Positions 19,713 to 28,073 of a DNA stretch of 64,000 nt are shown here, one piece after another. Numbering within the stretch: the first letter of the stretch is position 1; each line of letters opens with the position of its first letter. The position numbers and the translations under genes are program-made. Under the pieces are notes generated by a model. It searched no databases, was not told the DNA's origin, and was given only the letters and a program-made list of their open reading frames with translations. This DNA is from Streptomyces sp. TLI_146 (GTDB lineage: Bacteria; Actinomycetota; Actinomycetes; Streptomycetales; Streptomycetaceae), in contig NZ_PJMX01000001.1 in the NCBI RefSeq assembly GCF_002846415.1, forward strand, positions 7,998,001-8,062,000. Direction: 5' to 3'.

Positions 19713-19741
19713 AACATAGTAATGTGAAATTGTACTGACAA
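19713..19741 (-). promoter_or_regulatory. promoter of the peptide transporter operon with the operator filling the spacer
   Basis: Read on the minus strand: -35 TTGTCA (19741-19736), a 17-base spacer, and -10 TATGTT (19718-19713). The spacer is exactly the operator sequence, GTAATGTGAAATTGTAC on the plus strand (19719-19735). A bound protein there would block RNA polymerase directly. Confidence 0.7.
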
Positions 19742-19797
19742 CCCATTGGCCGCACCTTTACCTACTCGTGTCCCAACAGGCCGTCGGGGCGCACCCC

Positions 19798-19833
19798 TTG
19801 GCCAACGCAGTGCAATGTGAAATATTACTGCTG
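19798..19833 (+). promoter_or_regulatory. promoter of the FAD-oxidoreductase gene with a second operator copy
   Basis: A -10 TATTAC (19823-19828) lies five bases before the GTG start, so the message is probably leaderless; there is no ribosome site. TTGGCC at 19798 is a possible -35 with a long 19-base spacer. The operator copy GCAATGTGAAATATTAC (19812-19828) covers the -10. Confidence 0.6.
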
Positions 19834-20990
19834 TGCCCACGAGAACTTCCTCGGACGTCATCGTCATCGGTGCGGGCGTGGTCGGCGCCGCCTGCGCCCA
19901 CTACGCCGCACGCGCCGGCCTCACCGTCACCGTCGTCGACCGCGGCCCCGTCGCGGGCGGCACCACCGGCGCCGGCGAGGGCAACCTCCTGCTCTCCGAC
20001 AAGGAGCCAGGACCCGAACTCTCCCTCGCCCTCGCCTCCGCCGAACTGTGGCGCGAGCTGGCCCAACTGCTCCCGCCGCAGATCGAGTACGAGCCCAAGG
20101 GCGGCCTGGTCGTCGCCTCCGGCGAGGCCGGGATGGCGGCCCTGCGCGGCTTCGCGGCCGGACAGGAGAGCGCCGGGGTTCGGGTGAAGGAGGTCCCGGC
20201 GGACCGGCTGCACGACCTGGAGCCCCATCTGGCCCCGGATCTGGCGGGCGGCTACCACTATCCACAGGACGCCCAGGTCATGCCCGCCCTCGCCGCGGCC
20301 CATCTGCTGCGCGCGGGCGGCGACCGGATCCGCCTGCGCCTGGGCGAGGAGGTCACCGGACTCCTCACCGGGGAGAGCGGCGAGGTGAGAGGGGTCCGCA
20401 CGGCGGGCGGCACGCGGATCCACGCCCCGTACGTGGTGAACGCGGCGGGCACCTGGGGCGGCCAGGTCGCCCGGCTCGCGGGCGCGGAGCTGCCCGTGCT
20501 GCCGCGCCGCGGCTTCGTCCTTGTCACCGAGCCGCTGCCGCGGGTGGTCCGGCACAAGGTGTACGCGGCGGACTACGTCGCCGACGTCGCCAGCGACTCC
20601 GCCGCGCTCCAGACCTCGGCGGTAGTCGAGGGCACCGCCGCGGGCCCGGTCCTCATCGGCGCGAGCAGGGAGCGGGTCGGCTTCGACCGCACCCTGTCCA
20701 CCGAGGCGCTGCGCCGCCTCGCCGCCCAGGCCGTCGCGCTCTTCCCGGTCCTGGGCACGGTACGGGCGCTGCGCACGTACGCGGGCTTCCGCCCCTATCT
20801 GCCCGACCATCTGCCCGCCATCGGGCCAGACCCGGAGGTCCCCGGCCTGCTGCACGCCTGCGGCCACGAGGGGGCGGGGGTCGGCCTGGCCCCGGTCACC
20901 GGGCAGATCGTGGCGGCGTGCCTGACGGGCGACCAACCTCCGCTGGACATCACGCCGTTCGCGCCCGGGCGATTCGCGGCGACGGGCTGA
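19833..20990 (+). CDS. FAD-dependent amino-acid/imino-acid dehydrogenase (DAO fold, HcnC/D-hydroxyproline dehydrogenase beta-like)
   Basis: 385 residues. The dinucleotide motif is VIVIGAGVVGAACAHYAARAG at the N-terminus. The DAO-family substrate half is followed by the C-terminal FAD contact GHEGAGVGLAPVTGQIVA. The next two genes encode a small 2Fe-2S protein and an FAD/2Fe-2S protein. This three-part set matches hydrogen cyanide synthase HcnABC and the related D-hydroxyproline dehydrogenase; with a DapA-family enzyme and an aldehyde dehydrogenase following, the hydroxyproline reading is better. It would oxidise cis-4-hydroxy-D-proline to pyrroline-4-hydroxy-2-carboxylate. The N-terminus has no ribosome site (leaderless). 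Confidence 0.82.
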   Translation: MPTRTSSDVIVIGAGVVGAACAHYAARAGLTVTVVDRGPVAGGTTGAGEGNLLLSDKEPGPELSLALASAELWRELAQLLPPQIEYEPKGGLVVASGEAGMAALRGFAAGQESAGVRVKEVPADRLHDLEPHLAPDLAGGYHYPQDAQVMPALAAAHLLRAGGDRIRLRLGEEVTGLLTGESGEVRGVRTAGGTRIHAPYVVNAAGTWGGQVARLAGAELPVLPRRGFVLVTEPLPRVVRHKVYAADYVADVASDSAALQTSAVVEGTAAGPVLIGASRERVGFDRTLSTEALRRLAAQAVALFPVLGTVRALRTYAGFRPYLPDHLPAIGPDPEVPGLLHACGHEGAGVGLAPVTGQIVAACLTGDQPPLDITPFAPGRFAATG

Positions 20991-21026
20991 GGCCGGTTCT
21001 TCGCGGCGACGGGCTGAGCCCGGTTC
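20973..21026 (+). repeat. 27-bp tandem duplication spanning the stop codon of the dehydrogenase gene
   Basis: Copy 1 is 20973-20999 and copy 2 is 21000-21026, with one mismatch. Both contain GCGACGGGCTGA, so the true stop and a silent second stop repeat in the same context. The unit is nine codons long. Confidence 0.85.
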
Positions 21027-21127
21027 GCCCTGGGTCTCCTCCCGGCCTTCCGGGGAGCGCCCCTGTCGTCCCCCTCTTCCGTCCGCCCCGTAACCGCTAC
21101 CGCTACCGCTACACAAGGAGGCTTTCC

Positions 21128-21439
21128 GTGGCCCGAACCCCCGCCGAGCTGGTCGGGACGCGCACCGGCCCATCGTTCGAGATCACCTTCGGGGACCGGA
21201 CCGTGCCCGCTCGCCCCGGGCAGTCCGTCGCCGCCGCGCTGTGGGCCGCGGGCATCCTCGCCTGGCGGACCACCCGCACCACCGGACGCCCGCGCGGCGC
21301 GTTCTGCGGCATCGGGCAGTGCTACGACTGCCTCGCCACCATCAACGGACAACCCAACCGCCGGGCCTGTCTGGTGCCCGCCCACCCCGGAGACGCGGTG
21401 GTCACCCAGGAAGGACACGGCCATGCGTCCCTCGGCTGA
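21128..21439 (+). CDS. small 2Fe-2S ferredoxin-like subunit (HcnA/D-hydroxyproline dehydrogenase gamma-like)
   Basis: 103 residues from GTG 21128, eight bases after AAGGAGG. Cysteines C60, C65, C68 and C81 in GAFCGIGQCYDCLATINGQ give the plant-type 2Fe-2S pattern CX4CX2CX12C. It should pass electrons between the flavin subunits. Its end overlaps the next gene by 17 bases, indicating translational coupling. A short TACCGC triplication lies just upstream of the ribosome site (about 21095-21114). Confidence 0.85.
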   Translation: MARTPAELVGTRTGPSFEITFGDRTVPARPGQSVAAALWAAGILAWRTTRTTGRPRGAFCGIGQCYDCLATINGQPNRRACLVPAHPGDAVVTQEGHGHASLG

Positions 21440-22901
21440 GCCGCCCACGGCACCCGACGTGTACGACCTCGCGGTGATCGGCGCGGGCTGCGCCGGGCTC
21501 TCCGGTGCCGTCACCGCCTGCGAACTCGGCCTGTCCGTCGCCCTGCTGGACGCCTCGCCGCAGATCGGCGGCCAGTTCTTCCGGCACCCCGCACCCGCCA
21601 CCGGGGCGGTGCGCCCCGAGGCCCTGCACCACGACTGGTCCCTGTTCACCGGGCTCCGCCGACGCCTGGAGGCCAGTGTGGTGGACCGGCTCGGCGGCCA
21701 CCACGTGTGGAGCGTCGTCCGCGACGGCGACACTGGTCCCTGGTCGGTGCACGCCGTCACCGGGGCCGACGGAGGCGAGGAGCGGGCGGTCCGGGTGCGG
21801 GCTCGGGCCGTGCTGCTCGCGACCGGCGCGTACGAGCGCCAACTTCCCTTCCCCGGCTGGACGGTGCCCGGTGTCGTGGGGGCCGGAGGGGCCCAGGCCA
21901 TGCTCAAGTCCGGCCTGGTGCTGCCCGGCAGGCGGGTCGTGGTGGCGGGCAGCGGCCCGCTGCTGCTCGCGGTCGCCTCCTCGCTGGCCGCCGCCGGGGC
22001 GCGGGTGCCCGCCGTCATCGAGGCGTCCGGCTACCTGGGCTACGCCCGCCACCCGTACGCGCTCGCGGCCAACCCGCACAAGCTCACCGAGGCGGCCGTG
22101 CACGGCGGGGCGCTGCTGCGCCACCGGGTACGGCTGCGCACCCGCAGCGCCGTCACCGAAGTGCACGGCACCGACCGCGTGGAGGCGGTCACCGTCTCCC
22201 GGCTCGACCGCGACTGGCGGCCCGTTCCGGGCAGCGGCCGCCGGATCGCCTGCGACGCGCTGGCCGTGGGCCACGGTCTGGCGCCGCAGATCGACCTGGC
22301 CACGACCCTGGGGTGCGCCACCCGCACCACCCCCGACCTGACTACCGCCCTGGCCCTGGACTCCTCCCAGGAGACCTCGGTACGGGATCTGTGGGCGGCG
22401 GGGGAGCCGGGCGGTGTCGGCGGGGCCCGACTGGCGGGCGTAGAGGGGGAGTTGGCCGGTCTCGCGATCGCCGCCCGGCTGCGCGGGCACCCCGCCCGTC
22501 GCGGCCGCGTCCGGGAACTGGAGCGCCGCCGGGACCGGATGCGCGCCTTCGCCGACGCCATGGCCGCCGCGCACGCGCCCGGTACCGGCTGGCCGCAGTG
22601 GCTCGCCGACGACACCGAGGTGTGCCGGTGCGAGGAGGTGACCGCGCACAGCGTCCGCGCGGCGGTCACCGACCTCGGGGCGCGCGACGCCCGCACCGTC
22701 AAGCTGTTCACCCGGGCCGGGATGGGCTGGTGCCAGGGCCGGATGTGCGGTGCGGCGGTGGCGTGCCTGGCCGCGCGGCACGGCGGCGCGGACCCGCTCG
22801 CCGAACCGGCCGCCGAGCGGCGGCCGTTCGCCGTGCCGGTGCCGCTCCGCGCGCTCGGCTCGCTCGACGAATCAGCCCCGCCGACCGTCACCACCGACTG
22901 A
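21423..22901 (+). CDS. FAD/NAD-binding and 2Fe-2S dehydrogenase subunit (HcnB/D-hydroxyproline dehydrogenase alpha-like)
   Basis: 492 residues. The first nucleotide motif is LAVIGAGCAGLSGAVTACELG, with QIGGQFFR typical of HcnB-like proteins. The second is VVVAGSGPLLLAVASSLAAAGA. The C-terminal BFD-like cluster has CRCEE about residue 400 and CQGRMCG about 440, giving the CXC...CX4C ligands. It is the third subunit of the oxidoreductase and probably links the flavin chemistry to the respiratory chain. It starts inside the 2Fe-2S gene with its own GAAGGA site. Confidence 0.87.
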   Translation: MRPSAEPPTAPDVYDLAVIGAGCAGLSGAVTACELGLSVALLDASPQIGGQFFRHPAPATGAVRPEALHHDWSLFTGLRRRLEASVVDRLGGHHVWSVVRDGDTGPWSVHAVTGADGGEERAVRVRARAVLLATGAYERQLPFPGWTVPGVVGAGGAQAMLKSGLVLPGRRVVVAGSGPLLLAVASSLAAAGARVPAVIEASGYLGYARHPYALAANPHKLTEAAVHGGALLRHRVRLRTRSAVTEVHGTDRVEAVTVSRLDRDWRPVPGSGRRIACDALAVGHGLAPQIDLATTLGCATRTTPDLTTALALDSSQETSVRDLWAAGEPGGVGGARLAGVEGELAGLAIAARLRGHPARRGRVRELERRRDRMRAFADAMAAAHAPGTGWPQWLADDTEVCRCEEVTAHSVRAAVTDLGARDARTVKLFTRAGMGWCQGRMCGAAVACLAARHGGADPLAEPAAERRPFAVPVPLRALGSLDESAPPTVTTD

Positions 22902-22906
22902 CCCAG

Positions 22907-22934
22907 TGCGGGCCCCGCCAAGGGCTCCCCGCAC
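22907..22934. terminator. short hairpin after the dehydrogenase genes
   Basis: GTGCGGG (22907-22913) pairs with CCCGCAC (22928-22934) around a GC-rich loop, six bases after the stop codon. It is modest in strength and may be an attenuator before the DapA-family gene, which has its own operator site. Confidence 0.5.
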
Positions 22935-22970
22935 CACCCGGCTGCCCCACGCAGCCCCTTGCACCCCCTA

Positions 22971-22982
22971 GTGAAATGTCAC
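22971..22982. promoter_or_regulatory. operator copy GTGAAATGTCAC before the DapA-family gene
   Basis: Identical over 12 bases to the core of the palindrome before the first M6 protease (12594-12605). It lies 23 bases before the ATG at 23005. Confidence 0.65.
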
Positions 22983-23004
22983 CTTACGAAGAGAGGTCGC
23001 CGAC

Positions 23005-23913
23005 ATGGCCACCACCAGCTGGAACCCCACCCGTCCCTGGCGCGGCATCATGGTCGCCACCGCCCTGCCCCTGCGCGAGGACCTGTCCGTCGACTACGAC
23101 GCCTACGCCGACCATGTGCGCTGGCTGATCGACAACGGCTGCGACGGCGTCGTGCCGAACGGCTCCCTCGGCGAGTACCAGACCCTCACCGAGGACGAGC
23201 GCGCCCAAGTGGTCCGCACCGCCGTGGAGGCGGCCGGTGACGGCGCCCGCGTGATGCCGGGCGTCGCCGCGTACGGCAGCGCCGAGAGCCGCCGCTGGGC
23301 CGAGCAGGCCGCCGAGGCGGGCGCGGGCTCGGTCCTGCTGCTCCCGCCGAACGCCTACCGCGCCGACGAGAGTGCGGTGCGCGCCCACTACGCCGAGGTG
23401 GCGCGGGCCGGAGTGCCGGTCGTCGCGTACAACAACCCCATCGACACCAAGGTCGACCTCACGCCGCCGCTCCTCGCCGCGCTGCACCAGGAGGGCAGCA
23501 TCGTCGCGGTCAAGGAGTTCAGCGGCGATGTGCGCCGGGCGTACGAGATCGCCGAACTCGCCCCGGAACTCGACCTGTTGATCGGCGCCGACGACGTACT
23601 CCTCGAACTCGCCCTCGCGGGCGCGGTCGGCTGGATCGCCGGGTACCCCAACGCCTTCCCCGCCTCCTGCGCCGAGCTGTACCACGCGGCCGTCGCCGGT
23701 GATCTGGCCACGGCCCGGCCGCTCTACCGCTCCCTGCACTCCCTGCTGCGCTGGGACTCCAAGACGGAGTTCGTCCAGTCCATCAAGTTGTCCATGGACA
23801 TCGCCGGACGCCCCGGCGGCCCGGTCCGCCCGCCGCGCGCCCCGCTCTCCGGGGAGATCGAGGCCGGGGTGCGTCTGGCCACCGAGAAGGCCGTGGCCGA
23901 GGGCCACCACTGA
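23005..23913 (+). CDS. DapA-family lyase, probable pyrroline-4-hydroxy-2-carboxylate deaminase
   Basis: 302 residues with a class I aldolase/DHDPS barrel. The Schiff-base lysine is K170 in AVKEFSGD. VPNGSLGEYQTLTEDER and PVVAYNNPIDTKVDL are family signatures. In hydroxyproline breakdown a DapA-family enzyme converts pyrroline-4-hydroxy-2-carboxylate to alpha-ketoglutarate semialdehyde with loss of ammonia; placement between the D-hydroxyproline-dehydrogenase-like set and an aldehyde dehydrogenase supports that job. A dihydrodipicolinate synthase role is unlikely in this setting. The ribosome site is GAGAGG. Confidence 0.83.
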   Translation: MATTSWNPTRPWRGIMVATALPLREDLSVDYDAYADHVRWLIDNGCDGVVPNGSLGEYQTLTEDERAQVVRTAVEAAGDGARVMPGVAAYGSAESRRWAEQAAEAGAGSVLLLPPNAYRADESAVRAHYAEVARAGVPVVAYNNPIDTKVDLTPPLLAALHQEGSIVAVKEFSGDVRRAYEIAELAPELDLLIGADDVLLELALAGAVGWIAGYPNAFPASCAELYHAAVAGDLATARPLYRSLHSLLRWDSKTEFVQSIKLSMDIAGRPGGPVRPPRAPLSGEIEAGVRLATEKAVAEGHH

Positions 23914-23949
23914 TCCGTCCTGCGCACGGCCGGTCGCACGGTGCCGCCA

Positions 23950-23988
23950 CGCGGGCAGGCGGCGCGGTTCTCCCGCCGCCTGCCCGCG
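23950..23988. terminator. 15-bp perfect hairpin between the deaminase and aldehyde dehydrogenase genes
   Basis: Arms CGCGGGCAGGCGGCG (23950-23964) and CGCCGCCTGCCCGCG (23974-23988) with a 9-base loop. It could end the upstream message or tune expression of the downstream gene. Confidence 0.7.
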
Positions 23989-24055
23989 CCCCGCGGCGCC
24001 CACCCGGGCTCACAACCACGTCCCCGCACGCCCTCTTGCTTGGAGGACTCCTCCC

Positions 24056-25438
24056 GTGACCGCTGACGTCACTCACCTCATCTCCCGCAACCCGGCCGAC
24101 CCGGCCGACGTCCTCGTCCGGATCCCGGCCCCCGGGGCGCGTGCCGCCGTCGACGCCGTGGAGCGGGCCCGTGCGGCCCAGCCGGGATGGCTGCTCGGCG
24201 GCGCCGCCGCGCGTTCGGCCGCGCTCGGCGCCGCCGCCGACGCGGTCCAGGCCGCGGCGGACGAACTGGCGGTGCTCGCCGTGCGCGAGGTGGGCAAGCC
24301 GCTCACCGAGGCCCGGGCCGAGGTCGCCCGTACCGTCGCCATCTGGCGGTACTACGCCCAGGCCCCCTACGAACCCGTCGGCGCGGTCCACGAACCGGCC
24401 GCCGGGTCCGGGCTGCTCCTCACCCGCCGCCGGCCCCACGGCGTCGCGGGGCTCATCACCCCGTGGAACTTCCCCTTCGCCATCCCCACCTGGAAGGCCG
24501 CCCCGGCGCTCGCCGTCGGCAACGCGGTGGTCCTCAAGCCCGCACCCGAAGCCACGGCCTGCGCCCAGCGGCTGGCCGAGATCGTCCAAGGCGCCCTGCC
24601 CGCAGGGGTGTTCACGGTGCTGCCCGGCGGGGCCGCCGAAGGCGACGCGCTCGTCCGCAGCGCCGACGTCGTCTCCTTCACCGGCTCGACCGCCGTCGGC
24701 CGGGCCGTGGCGCGGGCCGCCACCGAGAGGGGCATCGCCGTCCAGGCGGAGATGGGCGGCCTGAACGCCGCGATCGTCCTGCCGGACGCCGACATCGGGC
24801 AGGCCGCCGCCCACATCGCCGCCGCGATCGCCGGATACGCGGGCCAGAAGTGCACCGCCACCAGCCGTGTCATCGCCGTCGGCGCGGCCCTCGACCCGCT
24901 GCGCGAGGCGCTCGCCGAAGCGCTCCGGGCGCTCCCGGTCGGCGACCCGGCCGCGCCCGACACCGTGTGCGGGCCGCTCATCAGCGAGCGCGCCCGCGAC
25001 CGGGTGGGCGAGGCAGCGCGCGGCCTGGACGTGCTCGCGGGCGGGACCGCGCCCCGCCACCCCGGCTGGTACACGGCCCCCACCCTGGTGGAGAAGGTCT
25101 CCCCGGCCCATCCTCTGCTGCGCGAGGAGGTCTTCGGCCCTATCGCCGCCCTGCTGCCCGCCGACGACCTCCCGCACGCGGTACGGATCACCAACTCGGT
25201 CCCGTACGGCCTGGTCACCTCGGTGCACACCGCCGACCTCGACACCGCCCTGCACGGACTCGACCGGCTCGACACCGGGATGATCCGCGTCAACGCCCCC
25301 TCCACCGGCGTCGACTTCCACCTGCCGTTCGGCGGCACCAAGGAGTCCAGCCACGGGCCGCGCGAACAGGGCAGGGCCGCCCTGGAGTTCTACACCTCCA
25401 GCCGCACCTACACCCTGTCGCCCTCGCGGGCGCGGTGA
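24056..25438 (+). CDS. aldehyde dehydrogenase, probable alpha-ketoglutarate semialdehyde dehydrogenase
   Basis: 460 residues from GTG 24056, ten bases after TTGGAGG. The NAD-binding ITPWNFPFAIPTWKAAPALAVGN block, general base E232 in AEMGG and catalytic C266 in GQKCTATSR are intact, with EEVFGPIAALLP near the end. In the proposed pathway it oxidises the semialdehyde to alpha-ketoglutarate for the TCA cycle. Other ALDH substrates cannot be excluded from sequence alone. An upstream open extension overlaps the DapA gene and is rejected. Confidence 0.87.
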   Translation: MTADVTHLISRNPADPADVLVRIPAPGARAAVDAVERARAAQPGWLLGGAAARSAALGAAADAVQAAADELAVLAVREVGKPLTEARAEVARTVAIWRYYAQAPYEPVGAVHEPAAGSGLLLTRRRPHGVAGLITPWNFPFAIPTWKAAPALAVGNAVVLKPAPEATACAQRLAEIVQGALPAGVFTVLPGGAAEGDALVRSADVVSFTGSTAVGRAVARAATERGIAVQAEMGGLNAAIVLPDADIGQAAAHIAAAIAGYAGQKCTATSRVIAVGAALDPLREALAEALRALPVGDPAAPDTVCGPLISERARDRVGEAARGLDVLAGGTAPRHPGWYTAPTLVEKVSPAHPLLREEVFGPIAALLPADDLPHAVRITNSVPYGLVTSVHTADLDTALHGLDRLDTGMIRVNAPSTGVDFHLPFGGTKESSHGPREQGRAALEFYTSSRTYTLSPSRAR

Positions 25439-25479
25439 CCTCGTACGCGTAAGGCCTCTCCGGCGGGCACGCCCCCTCC

Positions 25480-25494
25480 ATAACGTGACGTTAT
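25480..25494. promoter_or_regulatory. 15-base palindrome ATAACGTGACGTTAT upstream of the prolyl-aminopeptidase-like gene
   Basis: Perfect arms ATAACGT and ACGTTAT flank one central G. A half-site-like GGAAACGTCACAC follows at about 25545-25557. Both contain GTGACGTT on one strand, related to but not identical with the GTGACATTTCAC core of the other sites. Confidence 0.55.
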
Positions 25495-25592
25495 GCGGGA
25501 ACGAGGGCTCCTCGCCGGGCGGCCGCCCGCGCCATGCTCCTCCAGGAAACGTCACACGGCACCCGGCGGCGCCCGCGCCGCGAAAGGCATCC

Positions 25593-26858
25593 ATGAACCC
25601 GGCGTACGCAACCGTCGACCACGTCTTCACCGTCCCGCTGGACCACTCGGCCCCGCACGGCCCCACCCTCCAGGTCTTCGCCCGCGAGGTCGTCGACCGC
25701 ACCCGGGTGGGCGAGCGGCTGCCCTGGCTCCTGTATCTCCAGGGCGGCCCGGGCGGCAAGTCGCCCCGGCCGTCAGCCGGTTCGCCCGGCTGGCTGGAGC
25801 AGGCCCTGAAGACCCACCGGGTGCTCCTGCTCGACCAGCGCGGCACCGGCCGCTCCACACCGGTCACGGGCCGGACGGCCGCCAACTTCCCATCCCCGGC
25901 CGCCTTCGCGGATCACCTGGCGCACTTCCGCGCCGACGCGATCGTCGCCGACGCGGAGCTGATACGGCGCCGTCTGTGCGGCGACGAACCCTGGGAGACC
26001 CTCGGGCAGAGCTACGGCGGCTTCCTCACCCTCACCTATCTGTCCCGGGCCCCCGAGGGGCTGCGCGCCTGCTATGTGGCCGGTGGACTGCCGGGTCTCA
26101 CGGCCACCGCCGACGACGTGTACGCCCGCACCTACCCCAGGGTGCGCGAGCGCGTCCTCGGGTTCTACGCCCGCTACCCCGAGGACGCCGCCCGCCTGCG
26201 GGAGATCGCGGACCTGCTCGCGGCCACCGACGTACGCCTGCCCGATGGCGACCGGCTCACCCCCCGCCGTCTGCGCACCCTCGGCCTCGCCCTCGGCATG
26301 GGCGACGGCTACGAGCGGGTCCACTGGCTGCTCGACGAAGCCCTGGACGGGGAAGGGGAGTTGAGCGACACCTTCCTCGACCAGGTGAGGAGCGTGACCG
26401 GCTTCACCGGCAACCCGCTGTTCGCCGTAATGCAAGAGAGCCTGTACGGGCAGGGCGCACCGGCCACCGGCTGGGCCGCCGCCCGCGCGCTCAACGACTT
26501 CCCCGAATTCGCCGACGGCGCCGACCCGTTCCTGCTCACCGGCGAGATGATCTACCCCTGGATGTTCGAGGAGATCGCGGCCCTGCGTCCCTTCGCCGGG
26601 GCCGCGGACCTGCTGGCCCGACGCACCGACTGGCCGGCGCTGTACGACACCGACCGCCTCGCCGCCAACGAGGTCCCGCTCGCCGCGGCCGTCTACCACG
26701 ACGACATGTACGTGGACGCGGGGCTCTCGCTCGCCACCGCGCGCCAGGTCGGGGCCTGCCGCGCCTGGGTCACCAACGAGTGGGAGCACGACGGGATCAG
26801 CGCCTCGGGCGGCCGGGTCCTGGCCCGCCTGATGGACCTGGCCGCCGATCGCGCCTGA
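25593..26858 (+). CDS. prolyl aminopeptidase-like alpha/beta hydrolase (peptidase S33)
   Basis: 421 residues. Oxyanion loop LQGGPGGKSPRP and LLLDQRGTGRSTPV are hallmarks of proline iminopeptidases. The nucleophile is S140 in GQSYGGF. The C-terminal histidine is expected in NEWEHDGIS. The family removes N-terminal proline, and some members hydroxyproline, from peptides in the cytosol. It fits as the step that turns imported collagen-like peptides into free imino acids. ATG 25593 follows GAAAGG; an open extension to 25485 covers the palindrome and is rejected. The next protease gene follows 30 bases later. Confidence 0.85.
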   Translation: MNPAYATVDHVFTVPLDHSAPHGPTLQVFAREVVDRTRVGERLPWLLYLQGGPGGKSPRPSAGSPGWLEQALKTHRVLLLDQRGTGRSTPVTGRTAANFPSPAAFADHLAHFRADAIVADAELIRRRLCGDEPWETLGQSYGGFLTLTYLSRAPEGLRACYVAGGLPGLTATADDVYARTYPRVRERVLGFYARYPEDAARLREIADLLAATDVRLPDGDRLTPRRLRTLGLALGMGDGYERVHWLLDEALDGEGELSDTFLDQVRSVTGFTGNPLFAVMQESLYGQGAPATGWAAARALNDFPEFADGADPFLLTGEMIYPWMFEEIAALRPFAGAADLLARRTDWPALYDTDRLAANEVPLAAAVYHDDMYVDAGLSLATARQVGACRAWVTNEWEHDGISASGGRVLARLMDLAADRA

Positions 26859-26888
26859 ACCGTTCCGCCCGTCTCTTGGAGGAGAGCA

Positions 26889-28073
26889 ATGCCCGCACCG
26901 TCGCCGCGCCCGCGCCCCCTGGCCGCCGCTGCCGTCGCCCTCGCCATGTGCCTGGCCGGGAGCGGCGCGGCCGCCGCCGCACCCCGGCCGCACCCGGCCG
27001 CTCCCGCCGCCTGTGCGCTGCCCGGCCGGACGGGCTGGACCGACGAGGGCCACGACACCGACCGCAGGCAGTTCCAGCCGTCCACCGGCACCCACCGCGT
27101 CCTCACCCTGTTCGTGGACTTCCCCGACGCACCGGCGACCGGCTCCACCGCCCCCTACCTCGACCAACTCGCCCCGGCCGCCGACTGGATGCGCACGGCG
27201 AGCTACGGCCGCTCCCGCCTCGCCCTCACCCCGCTGCACCGCTGGATACGGATGCCCGCCGCCTCCACCTCGTACGACTTCGCCCGCGGCATCACCTTCG
27301 AGGCCCACGAGAAGTACGTACGCGACGCGGTCACCGCGGCCGACCCCTACGCCGACTTCTCGCGGTACGACATGGTGTACATCGTCCCCACCAAGGCGGC
27401 GACGGCCGTCCCCTTCTCGCCGACCTACCTCTACGATCCCGCCACCCAGGGCATCACGGCGGACGGCACCCGGCTCAAGTGGGCCGTCACCTTCGGCCAG
27501 GACATGTGGCGCTGGGGCCCCAAGGTCGCCGACCACGAGACCGCCCACACCTTCGGCCTCCCGGACCTGTACTCCTTCATCGGCGACACCCACCAGTACG
27601 TCGGCGGCTGGGACGTCATGGGCAACATCGCGGGGCCCGCCCCGCAGTACCTCGGCTGGCACGCGTGGAAGCTCGGCTGGATCCGCGACGACCAGGTCGC
27701 GTGCCTGGCCGCACCGGGGCAGCGCACCGTGCGCCTCACACCGGTGGAGCGTCCCGGAGGCACGAAGATCGCCGTGCTGCGCACCGGCGCGACGACCGCG
27801 TACGTGGCGGAGTCGCGCCGCGCCCAGGGCAACGACGCGGGCGCCTGCTCCACCGGCGTTCTCGTCTACAAGGTCGACTCGGCCGCCGCGACCGGCGAGG
27901 GTCCGGTACGCATCGCCCCCACGCACCCCACCACCGTGCCCACCGGCTGCACCGCCCTGGACCTGGCCGCCCGCACGGCAGGACAGAGTTTCACCGACCC
28001 CGGCACCGGCGCCCGCATCGATGTCCTCGCGGGCGGCCCGGCGGGCGACACGGTACGGCTCACGAGCCGATAG
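26889..28073 (+). CDS. secreted M6-type metalloprotease (paralog 2)
   Basis: 394 residues with signal RPLAAAAVALAMCLAGSGAAAAAP. Zinc motif HETAH is at residues 216-220 in DHETAHTFGLPDLYSF. It shares with paralog 1 the start CALPGRTGWTDEGHDTD, the VKWAVTFGQDMW-type block, GGWDVMG and the C-terminal TACSTGVLVYKVD-like segment. It probably shares an operon with the aminopeptidase gene, GGAGGAG preceding its ATG. Its last 14 bases overlap the convergent LysM gene. It is exported and predicted to degrade extracellular protein. Confidence 0.86.
   Translation: MPAPSPRPRPLAAAAVALAMCLAGSGAAAAAPRPHPAAPAACALPGRTGWTDEGHDTDRRQFQPSTGTHRVLTLFVDFPDAPATGSTAPYLDQLAPAADWMRTASYGRSRLALTPLHRWIRMPAASTSYDFARGITFEAHEKYVRDAVTAADPYADFSRYDMVYIVPTKAATAVPFSPTYLYDPATQGITADGTRLKWAVTFGQDMWRWGPKVADHETAHTFGLPDLYSFIGDTHQYVGGWDVMGNIAGPAPQYLGWHAWKLGWIRDDQVACLAAPGQRTVRLTPVERPGGTKIAVLRTGATTAYVAESRRAQGNDAGACSTGVLVYKVDSAAATGEGPVRIAPTHPTTVPTGCTALDLAARTAGQSFTDPGTGARIDVLAGGPAGDTVRLTSR

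Noticed and set aside
19833..22901. Hydrogen cyanide synthase HcnABC
   Set aside because: The subunit types match, but the gene order differs and the downstream deaminase and semialdehyde dehydrogenase fit hydroxyproline breakdown better; not fully excluded.
23005..23913. Dihydrodipicolinate synthase (lysine biosynthesis)
   Set aside because: The fold fits, but the neighbours are catabolic oxidoreductases and a transporter, and the gene carries the shared catabolic operator.
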